64,000 bases of DNA, taken from Clostridiales bacterium (GTDB lineage Bacteria; Bacillota; Clostridia; Oscillospirales; CAG-272). The stretch covers positions 25,009-89,008 of the forward strand of contig JAAZAV010000061.1 of assembly GCA_012514145.1 (NCBI GenBank), written 5' to 3'. Positions 1-9,946 of this stretch are shown in pieces. Numbering within the stretch: position 1 is the stretch's first letter; every line of letters begins with the position of its first letter. Both the position numbers and the translations under genes were made by a program. The notes below the pieces were generated by a model. The model searched no databases. It saw only the letters and a list, made by a program, of their open reading frames with translations, and was not told the origin of the DNA.

Positions 1-2
1 AA

Positions 3-1091
3 AGCCTGCCGAAGGGGATACTCTTCTGGCGCTGTTTTACCCACTGGCTGGGCGGCATGGGCGTGCTGGTATTTCTGATGATTCTAAACCCTCTGACGGC
101 AAAGAACAGCGGCGAGAACATGCACCTGCTTCGCGCCGAAAGCCCGGGCATTCGCACGTCAAAGCTGGTTCCGCGAATGAAGGACAGTGCTACAATACTG
201 TACCTGATATACATCGGGATGACGCTTCTGCAGGTTATTATGCTCCTGTTCGGAGGCGAGAGCGTCTATGATTCGGTGTGTATCGCCATGAGTACGGCGG
301 GAACCGGAGGGTTCTCGGCTTATAATGACTCGATGGCATCCTTCTCGTCCTATACCCAGTGGGTGACTACGGTATTCATGCTGCTTTTCTCAATAAACTT
401 CAGCATATGGTTCATGTTGCTGCTTGGTCAATGGCGCAGGGCGCTTTCAAACGGCGAGCTGCGAACCTTCCTCTTGATTGTTGCCGGCGCTGTCGGACTG
501 CTGATGTTCTCCACACGCGGCATGTTCTCCGGTATCGGCGAGAGTTTTCGGGTATGCGCATTCAACACCGCATCGATCATAAGCACCACAGGCTACTGTA
601 CCGTTGACTTTGATCTCTGGCCGGAGTTTGCCCGCATGCTGATGGTCATGCTGATGATGATAGGAGCCTGCGCGGGCAGCACCGGCGGCGGTGCCAAGGT
701 TATCCGTATAAAGCTGCTCATAAAGATTATTCACCGTTCGATACACAACGCTTTCAATCCGAACAAGGTTAACCTGATTCATGAGGACGGCGAGATAATC
801 GACGACCGCACCGTAAGTTCGGTCAACAGTTATTTCCTCATCTATTTTACGATAATAGCGTTGGTATCGCTGCTCGTGTCGCTTGACGGTTTCAGCTTTG
901 AATCGAGCTTTTCGGCTGTGGTGTCGTGCATAAATAATGTGGGTCCCGGACTCGGTGCTGTGGGAGCGGTTCGCAACTACGGCGGATTTTCGGTTTTCTC
1001 AAAGCTGTTGCTTACTCTTACCATGATTACCGGCAGACTGGAGCTATACCCGATTCTCGTGTTCTTAGTGCCGTCGGTCTGGAAGAAGTGA
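3..1091 (+). CDS. trkH: TrkH-family potassium uptake protein, copy 1 (5' end outside window)
   Basis: Frame is open from position 3 (SLPKGILFWRCFTHWLGGMGVLVFL), so the true start lies upstream. TrkH P-loop motifs STAGTGGF, STTGYCTVDF, NNVGPGLG and the GSTGGGAK loop are present. Closely similar to the adjacent copy. Confidence 0.93.
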   Translation, partial: SLPKGILFWRCFTHWLGGMGVLVFLMILNPLTAKNSGENMHLLRAESPGIRTSKLVPRMKDSATILYLIYIGMTLLQVIMLLFGGESVYDSVCIAMSTAGTGGFSAYNDSMASFSSYTQWVTTVFMLLFSINFSIWFMLLLGQWRRALSNGELRTFLLIVAGAVGLLMFSTRGMFSGIGESFRVCAFNTASIISTTGYCTVDFDLWPEFARMLMVMLMMIGACAGSTGGGAKVIRIKLLIKIIHRSIHNAFNPNKVNLIHEDGEIIDDRTVSSVNSYFLIYFTIIALVSLLVSLDGFSFESSFSAVVSCINNVGPGLGAVGAVRNYGGFSVFSKLLLTLTMITGRLELYPILVFLVPSVWKK

Positions 1092-1128
1092 AGTCCTTAA
1101 GCGAAAATAATGTGCTTATGGTTTTAAC

Positions 1129-2577
1129 ATGAATTACCTGATGATCTTATCAATAGTCGGCAAGGTCCTGTGTGTCGAAGCCGTCTTCATGCTGCCGCCA
1201 ATGGTGATATCGCTCTGTCTCGGCGAGTACCGGGCGGCGTTGGCATTGGTTTTGTCGGCTGTCGCCGCAGCAATTGTCGGACTGCCGATGGCACTGCATA
1301 AGCCAAAGAATACCTGGCTGTTCGCCCGTGACGGATTGGTGACGGTCGGCGTGGTGTGGATAATCGTGTCGGTTTTCGGCGCGCTGCCATTCTGCTTCAG
1401 CGGTGCGATACCCGGGTTTGTCGACAGCCTGTTCGAGTCGGCGTCCGGCTTTACCACCACGGGTGCCACTGTGATTGCCGATGTTGAGAGCATGCCTAAG
1501 GGAATACAGTTCTGGCGCTGTTTCACTCACTGGCTGGGCGGCATGGGTGTGCTGGTATTTCTGATGATCCTCAACCCTCTGACGGCAAAGAACAGCGGCG
1601 AGAACATGCATCTGCTTCGCGCCGAAAGCCCGGGCATACGCGCGTCAAAGCTGGTTCCGCGAATGAAGGACAGCGCAACGATATTATATCTCATATATAT
1701 CGGCATGACGCTTGCCCAGTTTGTACTGCTGCTTTTCGGAGGCGTGAGCGTCTATGATTCAATATGCTTAGCCATGAGTACGGCGGGTACCGGCGGCTTC
1801 ACGGCCTATAACGATTCGATGGCGTCCTTCTCGTCCTACACCCAGTGGGTGACGATGGTGTTTTTACTCCTGTTCTCGGTAAACTTCAACATATGGTTCA
1901 TGCTGCTTTTGGGGCAATGGCGCAAAGCGCTTTCAAACGGTGAATTGCGAACATTCCTGATGATTACAGCCGGAGCGGTGGGACTGCTGATGTTCTCCGT
2001 CCGGGGCGTGTTCACCGATATGGGCGAGTGCCTGCGGGTGTGCGCATTCAAAGCCGTATCTATTCTAAGTACCACCGCATACACTACGGTGGACTTTGCC
2101 ATATGGCCGGAGTTTGCCAGGATGCTGATGCTGCTGATGATGATTATAGGAGCCTGTGCGGGCAGCACCGTCGGCGGCGCCAAGATCATCCGAATCCGGC
2201 TGCTGTTCAAGATAATACGCCGTTCGATTCACAACGCCTTCCATCCCAATAAGGTAATACTTATACACGAAGACGGCGAAATAGTCGACGACTACACTGT
2301 AAACAGTGTCAGCGTCTACTTTCTTACATATTTTGTTATCATCGGGCTTGTGTCACTGCTTGTGTCTATCGACGGCTGCAGCTTTGAAACGGGCTTTTCC
2401 ACGGCGGTAGCATGTATCAACAATGTGGGCCTCGGACTTGGCGAAGTCGGTGTGATTGAGAATTTCAGCAGATTTTCGGTGTTTTCGAAGCTGGTGCTCA
2501 TAATAACAATGATTACCGGCAGACTTGAGATCTATCCGATTCTCGTGTTCTTCGTGCCGTCGGTGTGGAGGAAGTGA
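1129..2577 (+). CDS. trkH: TrkH-family potassium uptake protein, copy 2
   Basis: 482 aa with FTTTGATV, STAGTGGF, STTAYTTVDF and NNVGLGLG P-loop segments; tandem paralogue of the upstream ORF. Confidence 0.93.
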   Translation: MNYLMILSIVGKVLCVEAVFMLPPMVISLCLGEYRAALALVLSAVAAAIVGLPMALHKPKNTWLFARDGLVTVGVVWIIVSVFGALPFCFSGAIPGFVDSLFESASGFTTTGATVIADVESMPKGIQFWRCFTHWLGGMGVLVFLMILNPLTAKNSGENMHLLRAESPGIRASKLVPRMKDSATILYLIYIGMTLAQFVLLLFGGVSVYDSICLAMSTAGTGGFTAYNDSMASFSSYTQWVTMVFLLLFSVNFNIWFMLLLGQWRKALSNGELRTFLMITAGAVGLLMFSVRGVFTDMGECLRVCAFKAVSILSTTAYTTVDFAIWPEFARMLMLLMMIIGACAGSTVGGAKIIRIRLLFKIIRRSIHNAFHPNKVILIHEDGEIVDDYTVNSVSVYFLTYFVIIGLVSLLVSIDGCSFETGFSTAVACINNVGLGLGEVGVIENFSRFSVFSKLVLIITMITGRLEIYPILVFFVPSVWRK

Positions 2578-2698
2578 AGAACATCAAGCGGGATGACATG
2601 AGCATATCCGAGTGAATGTGATTATTTCAATGTGCCGTTAAAAACAACAATAATAACATGAAAGCCGGGCAAAATTTACAATTTGTTTATCAGCACTA

Positions 2699-2727
2699 TT
2701 GCAATCCGGATGTTTGTGGTATATAAT
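2699..2727 (+). promoter_or_regulatory. Sigma70-type promoter upstream of ireB
   Basis: TTGCAA (2699-2704), 17-nt spacer, TATAAT (2722-2727). Confidence 0.65.
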
Positions 2728-2806
2728 ATGATAGTATTATTGGGAGCCGCCCGGCGGCGCAGTTCCGGGGCAGCAGTCGGCTTATCGCACGGAAAGGATG
2801 AGACAT

Positions 2807-3064
2807 ATGGCAAATTACGATAATGATGCGACGCTCACCTTCTCACTGAAGGACGAGCACGAGCAGGAAATGCGGACAATCCTTTATACGGTATATACTG
2901 CCCTTACCGAAAAGGGCTACAATCCGGTCGACCAGATTGTGGGCTATATTCTCTCCGAGGATCCGACCTATATAACCAATCACAAGAACGCCCGCGCACT
3001 GATACGCAAGATCGACCGTGAGGAGCTGCTCACCTCACTTGTGCGCAATTATCTGAAGCTGTGA
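2807..3064 (+). CDS. ireB: IreB family regulatory phosphoprotein (UPF0297)
   Basis: [59 protein letters not shown] is characteristic of IreB. The ORF also has an upstream ATG at 2798. Confidence 0.93.
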   Translation: MANYDNDATLTFSLKDEHEQEMRTILYTVYTALTEKGYNPVDQIVGYILSEDPTYITNHKNARALIRKIDREELLTSLVRNYLKL

Positions 3065-3077
3065 GTGTATCGGCTGA

Positions 3078-4133
3078 ATGACAGTTTATTCCTTAAGCGG
3101 GGCAGACGGTATCGTCTGTCCCTTGTTCGTCAACAGAGGCGGAACGCCGAGCCTTGAGGAAGCGCGCAGACACGGCTTCCCGACAATGCCCGACACTCCG
3201 TTTTACAGCCAGACCGCCCCGCGAACCGGATTTCGGGCGCTTGAGGGCAGTCCGGCGGAGATTTTTGCGGGCACCGGCACCGCGGTGGCGCTGGGCAACT
3301 TCGACGGCGTACATGTGGGGCACGCGGAGCTGCTTCGCCGCACGGCTGAATATGCCCGGGAATCGGGGCTTGTTCCGGTGGTGCGCACCTTTTCTTCGGA
3401 CTGCAAAACCGACAGGCTCACCTCGGACAGCGAACGGCTGGAACTGTTCGCACATTATGGAATTAAGTACGCGGTCATTGACGATTTCGAGAAGCTGCGG
3501 ATAATGCCGGCGGCGGTGTATGTGCGCAGCCTGCTGGTTCGCGACATGAACTGCCGGATGGCGGTCTGCGGCTTCAATCACCACTTCGGACACGGAGCAG
3601 TAGGCACAAGCGAGACACTGTCGGCACTTATGCTGACCTCCGGCGGTCGGGCTCATGTGGTACAGCCGATTTTCAGAGGCGGTATGCCGATAAGCTCCAC
3701 ACGAGTCAGAGCGGCGCTTTCCGACTGCGATACAAAACTAACCATCGAGCTGCTCGGCCGTCCCTACTCGGCGGCCTTCGAGGTAATTCACGGCCGTCAG
3801 ATCGGACGCACAATAGGACTTCCGACAATAAACCAGATTTTTCCGGCGAACAGACACATGCCGGGCAACGGTGTATACGCCGGCCTTTGCGAAGTGGTGC
3901 CGGGTGTGTACCGTCCGTCGGTTATAAATATCGGCCGCCGTCCCACCGTGGGCGGGGACGATTCGGTGGTCTGCGAAACACATATTTTAGACTGGTCGGG
4001 GGATCTTTACGGACATTCGCCGAGGGTATTCTTCATGAGATACCTCCGCCCCGAAGAGAAGTTTGATTCACTTGAGTCGCTTAAAAACCGAATCGCCCTT
4101 GATATCGCGGCGGTAAGAGCAATGGAGCTTTGA
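3078..4133 (+). CDS. ribF: Bifunctional riboflavin kinase / FAD synthetase
   Basis: GNFDGVHVGH nucleotidyltransferase motif plus C-terminal flavokinase (GRQIGRTIGLPTIN, GVYAGL). N-terminal extension of about 65 aa. Confidence 0.9.
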   Translation: MTVYSLSGADGIVCPLFVNRGGTPSLEEARRHGFPTMPDTPFYSQTAPRTGFRALEGSPAEIFAGTGTAVALGNFDGVHVGHAELLRRTAEYARESGLVPVVRTFSSDCKTDRLTSDSERLELFAHYGIKYAVIDDFEKLRIMPAAVYVRSLLVRDMNCRMAVCGFNHHFGHGAVGTSETLSALMLTSGGRAHVVQPIFRGGMPISSTRVRAALSDCDTKLTIELLGRPYSAAFEVIHGRQIGRTIGLPTINQIFPANRHMPGNGVYAGLCEVVPGVYRPSVINIGRRPTVGGDDSVVCETHILDWSGDLYGHSPRVFFMRYLRPEEKFDSLESLKNRIALDIAAVRAMEL

Positions 4134-4165
4134 TAAGAAAAAGCAGAAATAAACGGGATGATAAA

Positions 4166-5503
4166 ATGCATTTAACCCGCAGAATAACTATTCTGCTGCT
4201 GGCTGCGGCGAGTGTGATGTGGATGCTTGTGCTCCCACTGAACCTGAGTGCCGCCGATGCCGCAACCGGCGCACCCGAAATAGATTACGCGCGTTTTGCG
4301 TATGTTTACCACATAGAGAGCGGCACCGAGATGTTCGTCAAAAACGGCGATACCAAATGTTACCCCGCCGCATCGGTGAAGCTTATGACCGGACTGATTG
4401 CCGCGGAGCATCTGTATACACAGCAGTCAAGGAAAGTCATCGTCACTGCCGAGGAACTGCAGGGTGTGAGAGGCAACAATATCGGCCTTAAAGTCGGTGA
4501 GGAGCTTACTGTCGGCGACCTGCTGGCGGCGCTTATCACCGGAAACGCCAACGATGCGGCTCAGGTACTGGCATACGAGATAGCCGGCGGTATTGAGCCA
4601 TTTGTTAAGATGATGAACGCCCGCGCCGCCGAACTCGGCATGAACTCCACCGTTTATACGAATGTCACCGGACTTCACGACGCTGCGATGGTCACCACGG
4701 TGCGGGATACCGCAAAGGTGGCGCTTGCCTGCTACCGCAACGACACCTTTCTGGAGTTATCCGGTGAGGTCAGGTATGTGCTTGCTCCCACCAACATTAA
4801 CCGTTCGGAACGGCGCATAACCAACAAGAATCTGTTTATCTGCGACACTATTGACGATCGCTACCGCAATCGTTACATGCTTGGTCTGAACGCCGGCTCT
4901 ACCCCCCAGGCAGGGCACTGCGTCACAGCCATCTGTGACAACGGCTACTATACATACCTTTGCATAGTGATGGGAGCGTCCTCGGATGCCGACCACATCT
5001 ACTCATATGTGGAGTGCAGCAAACTGCTTGACTGGGCATTCGAGGGCTATGAATACAAGACCGTACTCAACCGCTCCGAGGTCATAGGCGAGATACCGGT
5101 AACGCTTTCATCCAAGACCGACTTTGTATCGGCTCTGCCAGAGCGCTCTGTCGAGATGTATCTGCCGACCGATATCGATGTGTCTTCGGACATGAGCCGG
5201 GTTGTGTCATTTTCGGTTGGTTCGCTGTCGGCTCCCGTACCCGAGGGGCTGGAAGTGGGCGAGCTGAGGCTCTTTTATCGCGGAGAACTGGTCGACACGG
5301 TTAAGCTGGTGACAAAATATCCGGTTGACCGCTCGGAACTTGAATACCGCAAAGGGCAGCTTAAAACGCTTATCAAACAACCGGTGTTTAAGATATCAGC
5401 CGCGGTTCTGGCGCTTCTCGGCGTTATGTATGTGCTTCTGGTCGCGTTCATAAGAAGCAGGCGCGCACGCCGCAGGAAAAGCAGGGATATTATAAAGCGC
5501 TGA
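4166..5503 (+). CDS. D-alanyl-D-alanine carboxypeptidase-like (DacF/PBP5 family) protein with altered catalytic motifs
   Basis: Signal peptide, peptidase S11-like fold (LKVGEELTVGDLLAALITGNANDAAQVLAYEIAGG...FVKMMNARAAELGMNSTVYTN), C-terminal TM. ORF track starts at TTG 4130; ATG 4166 is preferred. Confidence 0.85.
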   Translation: MHLTRRITILLLAAASVMWMLVLPLNLSAADAATGAPEIDYARFAYVYHIESGTEMFVKNGDTKCYPAASVKLMTGLIAAEHLYTQQSRKVIVTAEELQGVRGNNIGLKVGEELTVGDLLAALITGNANDAAQVLAYEIAGGIEPFVKMMNARAAELGMNSTVYTNVTGLHDAAMVTTVRDTAKVALACYRNDTFLELSGEVRYVLAPTNINRSERRITNKNLFICDTIDDRYRNRYMLGLNAGSTPQAGHCVTAICDNGYYTYLCIVMGASSDADHIYSYVECSKLLDWAFEGYEYKTVLNRSEVIGEIPVTLSSKTDFVSALPERSVEMYLPTDIDVSSDMSRVVSFSVGSLSAPVPEGLEVGELRLFYRGELVDTVKLVTKYPVDRSELEYRKGQLKTLIKQPVFKISAAVLALLGVMYVLLVAFIRSRRARRRKSRDIIKR

Positions 5504-5565
5504 TATGTCCCCTATGCAGACACGATCTGATAAGGTTAACAAGATATATTATTAACAGGTGAAAA

Positions 5566-8500
5566 ATGGCATCCTCATCCGGTAAATCTAACAATACAAA
5601 AAAAGCACCGGCAAAAAACAGGTCGGCTTCTGCGGCAGGTAAAAAGAAAAACACAAATTCAAAATCCGCGTCAAAAGCCGAAGCCGCGCAGCGCAGTGAC
5701 CCGCATGTGCGCCGTTCCGCAAGGGATGAGCGTGATGAATATCGCAGCGACGCGTGGGAGGAGCAGCGGTACAATATTTATTGTCAGATCATGCCCTTCG
5801 CTCTTATCTGCCTGTCGGTGCTGATACTCGTTTTTTATATATTGTCCGACAGGGCAGGCTTTGTGGGTTCGGGCATACGAACCGTTCTGGCGGGGCTTTT
5901 TTCGGGAGCGGGACTCTGCTGCCCGGTGCTGCTCTTTATAACGGCTGTCTACTGGCGGCGCGACCACGAGAAGAAAATGGTTCGTGTGAAGCTGCTGCTG
6001 TCGCTGCTGTTTATGCTGCTGCTGGCGGTGCTGCTGCATGTCTGGGCGACCCGTGCCTCCGGCAGATGGGCGGAGGCGAGCGAACTGCTCGATATACGCA
6101 CACACTGGACAAACGGTGTGGCGCTGAAGGGCGGAGGAGCTTTCGGCGGTATGCTGGGAGCGCTGATGGTGCGGGCTTTCGGCAGAGTGGGCACCGTAAT
6201 AATCGCCGCGGTTATACTCTTTTGTACCGGGCTTCTGATCTTCGGTCTGACCCCACATTCACTTCGCATATGGATATCCTACCGAATACATGAACACCGG
6301 GAACGCCGCGCCGAGGAGCTTGAAGCCGCCCGCGCCGAAATCGAAGCCGAGGAGGCACTGAGACACAGGCAGTTAAATGCCGGGTACAGAGTAACACACC
6401 AGACGGGAAGCAACGGTGAAGCGATTCCGGATCGGACTCAGGTGCAGGCCGAGCCGAAGGTGACGATAACACCAGCCGGCCGCAGAAAAGGCAAGGTGGA
6501 TATCGGCAAATATGCTGTACCGTCAGGCACGGGAAGCGGTGTATTCGGAGAAAAAATCGAAGAAATGCTCACCGATCTGTCAGACGACAGGAAGGTCATG
6601 GCGGCAGAGGATAAAAAGACCGCCCAAGCCGACAATGCAGTTGAGACGGATATTACAGCAGCCCGTATTGGTGACGAGATAATCATAGCTCCCGAGGATA
6701 TGCGTCCCGAGACAGAGGCGGAGGAAGGAAAGCTCATAGACGAGACTCTGCTCAGTTCAGTGCCTGCATATTCAAGCAGAAATACTGAAAGTAGCAGCGG
6801 AGCACAATCAATCTCCGATGAACTGCAGACGTCAGGAGAGGATACGGTTGACCTTACCGATACCGCCGCCGGGCGAACGGTTCAGCCCTCGGGCGGCGTC
6901 ATTCTCACCGAAATGGATGACGATGATACGGCAGACACGGAACCGGGAAATAATGATCTGCCGCCCTTTGACACAGCGGAGGCCGATTCCTATTCCCAGG
7001 CTTCCGCACCCCGCAGAATTACCGGTTCGGGAACGAGGAGAGGCACTGTATCGGCACTTGCAAAGGAGCCTCCCGCCGATGAAGATGAGAACGAATCGGT
7101 TATCCCTGCCGAACTTCTCGCAAGTGTTACGGCGAAGCGGTCATCAGAATCGACCGCGGTCGAAGCGGTCACCGCCGCTGAACTTGAGCCGGCTCCCGCC
7201 CCCAAAAAAGAGTATCGGCTGCCCCCTGCCCAGCTGCTGAAAATAGAGAATCCGGCAGCCAACGAGGATGTCAGCGAGGAGCTGCAGACCACGGCAAAAA
7301 AGCTGGTTGATACACTTAAGAGCTTTAAGGTTCACACAAAGATAGTGAATATTTCGCGCGGTCCTACAATAACCCGCTATGAACTTCTCCCTGATGAAGG
7401 GGTGCGCATACGCTCGATTGCCAACCTTGTGGACGATATCGCGCTGAATCTGGCGGCTACCGGCGTGCGCATAGAAGCTCCCATACCCAACAAATCGGCG
7501 GTGGGAGTTGAGGTGCCCAACCGGGTAGTTTCCACCGTATGGCTGCGCGAGCTGATTGAAAACCCGAAATTCGGCGAAGCCGCAAGCAAACTCACAGTCG
7601 GCCTCGGCATGGATGTGGCGGGCGAGGCTGTTTACCTGAATATCGCTAAAATGCCTCACCTGCTTATTGCCGGCGCCACGGGTATGGGTAAGTCGGTATG
7701 CATAAACAGCATGATAGTGTCGCTGCTCTGCAAGGCAACGCCGGCTGAGGTACGCATGATCCTGGTCGACCCGAAAAAGGTTGAGCTGTCTATCTACAAC
7801 GGACTGCCCCATCTGCTGGTGCCGGTGGTAAGCGACCCCAAGAAGGCAGCAGGCGCCCTTTACTGGGCGGTGACCGAGATGGAGCGCCGCTTCCAGCTAT
7901 TTGAGGAGTCCAATTCCCGCAACCTTGCCCAGTATAATCAATATGTATCGTCGCAGCTCGATGAGCTGGAGCTGAATCCCGCCCTTGGCTTCGAAACCGA
8001 TGCTCTTACCGGCGAGGTGATTGAACTGCCCCGTCCCGAACGCCTGCCCGAGATAGTGATTATCATAGACGAGCTTGCAGACCTTATGATGACCGCTCCC
8101 GACGACGTTGAGGACAATATCTGCCGTCTTGCGCAGAAGGCTCGCGCCGCCGGAATGCATCTTATCATAGGTACACAGCGTCCCTCGGTGGACGTTATAA
8201 CCGGTCTTATCAAGGCAAACATTCCATCGCGTATCTCTTTCCGCACAGCTTCTCAGACCGACTCGAGGGTAATTCTCGATACCGTCGGCGCCGAGAAGCT
8301 GATAGGGCGTGGCGACATGCTCTGCCAGCCGGTGGGCGCTACAAAGCCCATGCGTGTCCAGGGCGCGTATGTCAGCGAGGGTGAAATCGAGCAGATCATT
8401 AAATTCATCTGCGATCAGTCTTCGGGCATAGGCTATGATGACAGCATCATCGAGGATATCGAGCGCGCAGCGGAACAGTGCGGCGTAACCGGCATCGGCA

Positions 8501-8778
8501 AAAAGGGCTCACCGGGTTCAGATGCGGGTAATAATGTTCTTGACGATAACAGTGATGATGTGATGCTGAAACAGGCGATAAAACTTGCGGTTGAGAGCGG
8601 GAAGATTTCTACATCGTTGATACAGCGCAAGTTAAGTTTGGGTTACGGCCGGGCGGCGAAACTGATCGACCGGATGGAGGAGATGGGCATTGTGTCCGGT
8701 CCCGACAATCAGAAGCCGAGAAATGTTCTCATCTCGAATCAGGAGTACATGGAAATGGTACTCAACAATACGATATAA
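5566..8778 (+). CDS. ftsK: DNA translocase FtsK/SpoIIIE
   Basis: N-terminal TM segments, long linker, motor domain with IAGATGMGKSVCINSMIVSLL, IDELADLMM and GTQRPSVDVITGLIKANIPSR, C-terminal gamma winged helix. Confidence 0.96.
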   Translation: MASSSGKSNNTKKAPAKNRSASAAGKKKNTNSKSASKAEAAQRSDPHVRRSARDERDEYRSDAWEEQRYNIYCQIMPFALICLSVLILVFYILSDRAGFVGSGIRTVLAGLFSGAGLCCPVLLFITAVYWRRDHEKKMVRVKLLLSLLFMLLLAVLLHVWATRASGRWAEASELLDIRTHWTNGVALKGGGAFGGMLGALMVRAFGRVGTVIIAAVILFCTGLLIFGLTPHSLRIWISYRIHEHRERRAEELEAARAEIEAEEALRHRQLNAGYRVTHQTGSNGEAIPDRTQVQAEPKVTITPAGRRKGKVDIGKYAVPSGTGSGVFGEKIEEMLTDLSDDRKVMAAEDKKTAQADNAVETDITAARIGDEIIIAPEDMRPETEAEEGKLIDETLLSSVPAYSSRNTESSSGAQSISDELQTSGEDTVDLTDTAAGRTVQPSGGVILTEMDDDDTADTEPGNNDLPPFDTAEADSYSQASAPRRITGSGTRRGTVSALAKEPPADEDENESVIPAELLASVTAKRSSESTAVEAVTAAELEPAPAPKKEYRLPPAQLLKIENPAANEDVSEELQTTAKKLVDTLKSFKVHTKIVNISRGPTITRYELLPDEGVRIRSIANLVDDIALNLAATGVRIEAPIPNKSAVGVEVPNRVVSTVWLRELIENPKFGEAASKLTVGLGMDVAGEAVYLNIAKMPHLLIAGATGMGKSVCINSMIVSLLCKATPAEVRMILVDPKKVELSIYNGLPHLLVPVVSDPKKAAGALYWAVTEMERRFQLFEESNSRNLAQYNQYVSSQLDELELNPALGFETDALTGEVIELPRPERLPEIVIIIDELADLMMTAPDDVEDNICRLAQKARAAGMHLIIGTQRPSVDVITGLIKANIPSRISFRTASQTDSRVILDTVGAEKLIGRGDMLCQPVGATKPMRVQGAYVSEGEIEQIIKFICDQSSGIGYDDSIIEDIERAAEQCGVTGIGKKGSPGSDAGNNVLDDNSDDVMLKQAIKLAVESGKISTSLIQRKLSLGYGRAAKLIDRMEEMGIVSGPDNQKPRNVLISNQEYMEMVLNNTI

Positions 8779-8807
8779 CAATAACGACAGACCAGTGAGG
8801 TAACAAT

Positions 8808-9365
8808 ATGGTAGCGGTATTTCTTGCGGAAGGCTTTGAAGAAATAGAGGCACTGACGCCGGTGGATGTTCTGCGCAGAGCGGGAGCCGATGTCAAGACA
8901 ATAGCGGTAGGCCGCAGCAAGACGGTTAAAGGTGCCCACGGGATACCGGTAGTGGCGGATATGACACTTTCGCAGCTCGGTGAAGATGTGAAGCCCGAGA
9001 TGCTGGTGCTCCCCGGCGGCATGCCCGGCACACTTAATCTTAAAAAGAACAAACGGCTCATGTCCATGGTTAAGGAAGCTGCAGACGAGGACCGCTGGGT
9101 GGCGGCTATTTGCGCGGCTCCTTCGATACTCGGTGAACTTGGTCTGCTTGCCGGACGCCGTGCGGTATGCTATCCGGGATTTGAGTCCTCTATGAGCGGC
9201 GCCACACTCGCCCCCAAGGCAAAGGTTGTGCGCGACGGCAATATCATAACCGGAAAGGGCATGGGTGTTGCGCTGACCTTCGCGCTGGTGCTAACCGGCG
9301 TGCTTTTCGGACCGGATAAGGTTGACGAGATTTCAAGTTCGATTCTTACCGACGCACAGAGCTGA
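8808..9365 (+). CDS. DJ-1/PfpI family protein
   Basis: MVAVFLAEGFEEIEALTPVDVLRRAG; nucleophile elbow AAICAAPSILGELGLL. Confidence 0.9.
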   Translation: MVAVFLAEGFEEIEALTPVDVLRRAGADVKTIAVGRSKTVKGAHGIPVVADMTLSQLGEDVKPEMLVLPGGMPGTLNLKKNKRLMSMVKEAADEDRWVAAICAAPSILGELGLLAGRRAVCYPGFESSMSGATLAPKAKVVRDGNIITGKGMGVALTFALVLTGVLFGPDKVDEISSSILTDAQS

Positions 9366-9946
9366 TGTACGAGGTCAGAACCGAAAAAAAGCGTATGCGT
9401 GCGGCATATTCCGAGCGCCGCAATGCCATACCGGTCGACAGACGGAGTGAACTCAGCGCGGCGGTCTGCCGCAGATTCATATCGCTTGTCACCTACCGTT
9501 ACTCCGGCAGCCTGCTTATGTATTCGCCGATAGGCTCCGAGACGGACATATCGGATATAGCCCGTCAGGCTCTGGCGGACGGGAAGACGGTGGCATATCC
9601 CCGCTGTTATGAGGACAGCATAATGAAATTTCACATTATCGGCAGCCTTGACGAGCTTGAACGCGGCATGTACGGCATATACGAGCCGCCCGAGAGTCTG
9701 CCGGTGTTCGACCCGGCTTCCGACCATACAGCGGCATGTCTGATACCCGCGCTTGTATACGATAAGGGCGGCTATCGCCTCGGTTATGGCAAGGGCTACT
9801 ACGACCGCTATCTGACTGCCTTCAAAGGTGTTAAGGTGGGCGTGGTTTATAACGATTTTGTTGTAAAAAGTGTTCCGCGCGGACGCTACGACATTGCGGT
9901 TGACATGCTTGTCACCGATAAGGGAGTGATATCCCTGAATGGCTGA
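9365..9946 (+). CDS. 5-formyltetrahydrofolate cyclo-ligase
   Basis: C-terminal RLGYGKGYYDRYL motif; overlaps the preceding stop codon. Confidence 0.92.
   Translation: MYEVRTEKKRMRAAYSERRNAIPVDRRSELSAAVCRRFISLVTYRYSGSLLMYSPIGSETDISDIARQALADGKTVAYPRCYEDSIMKFHIIGSLDELERGMYGIYEPPESLPVFDPASDHTAACLIPALVYDKGGYRLGYGKGYYDRYLTAFKGVKVGVVYNDFVVKSVPRGRYDIAVDMLVTDKGVISLNG

Noticed and set aside
3093-3656. 187-aa minus-strand ORF over ribF
   Set aside because: ribF has clear motifs on the + strand; the minus ORF is compositional.
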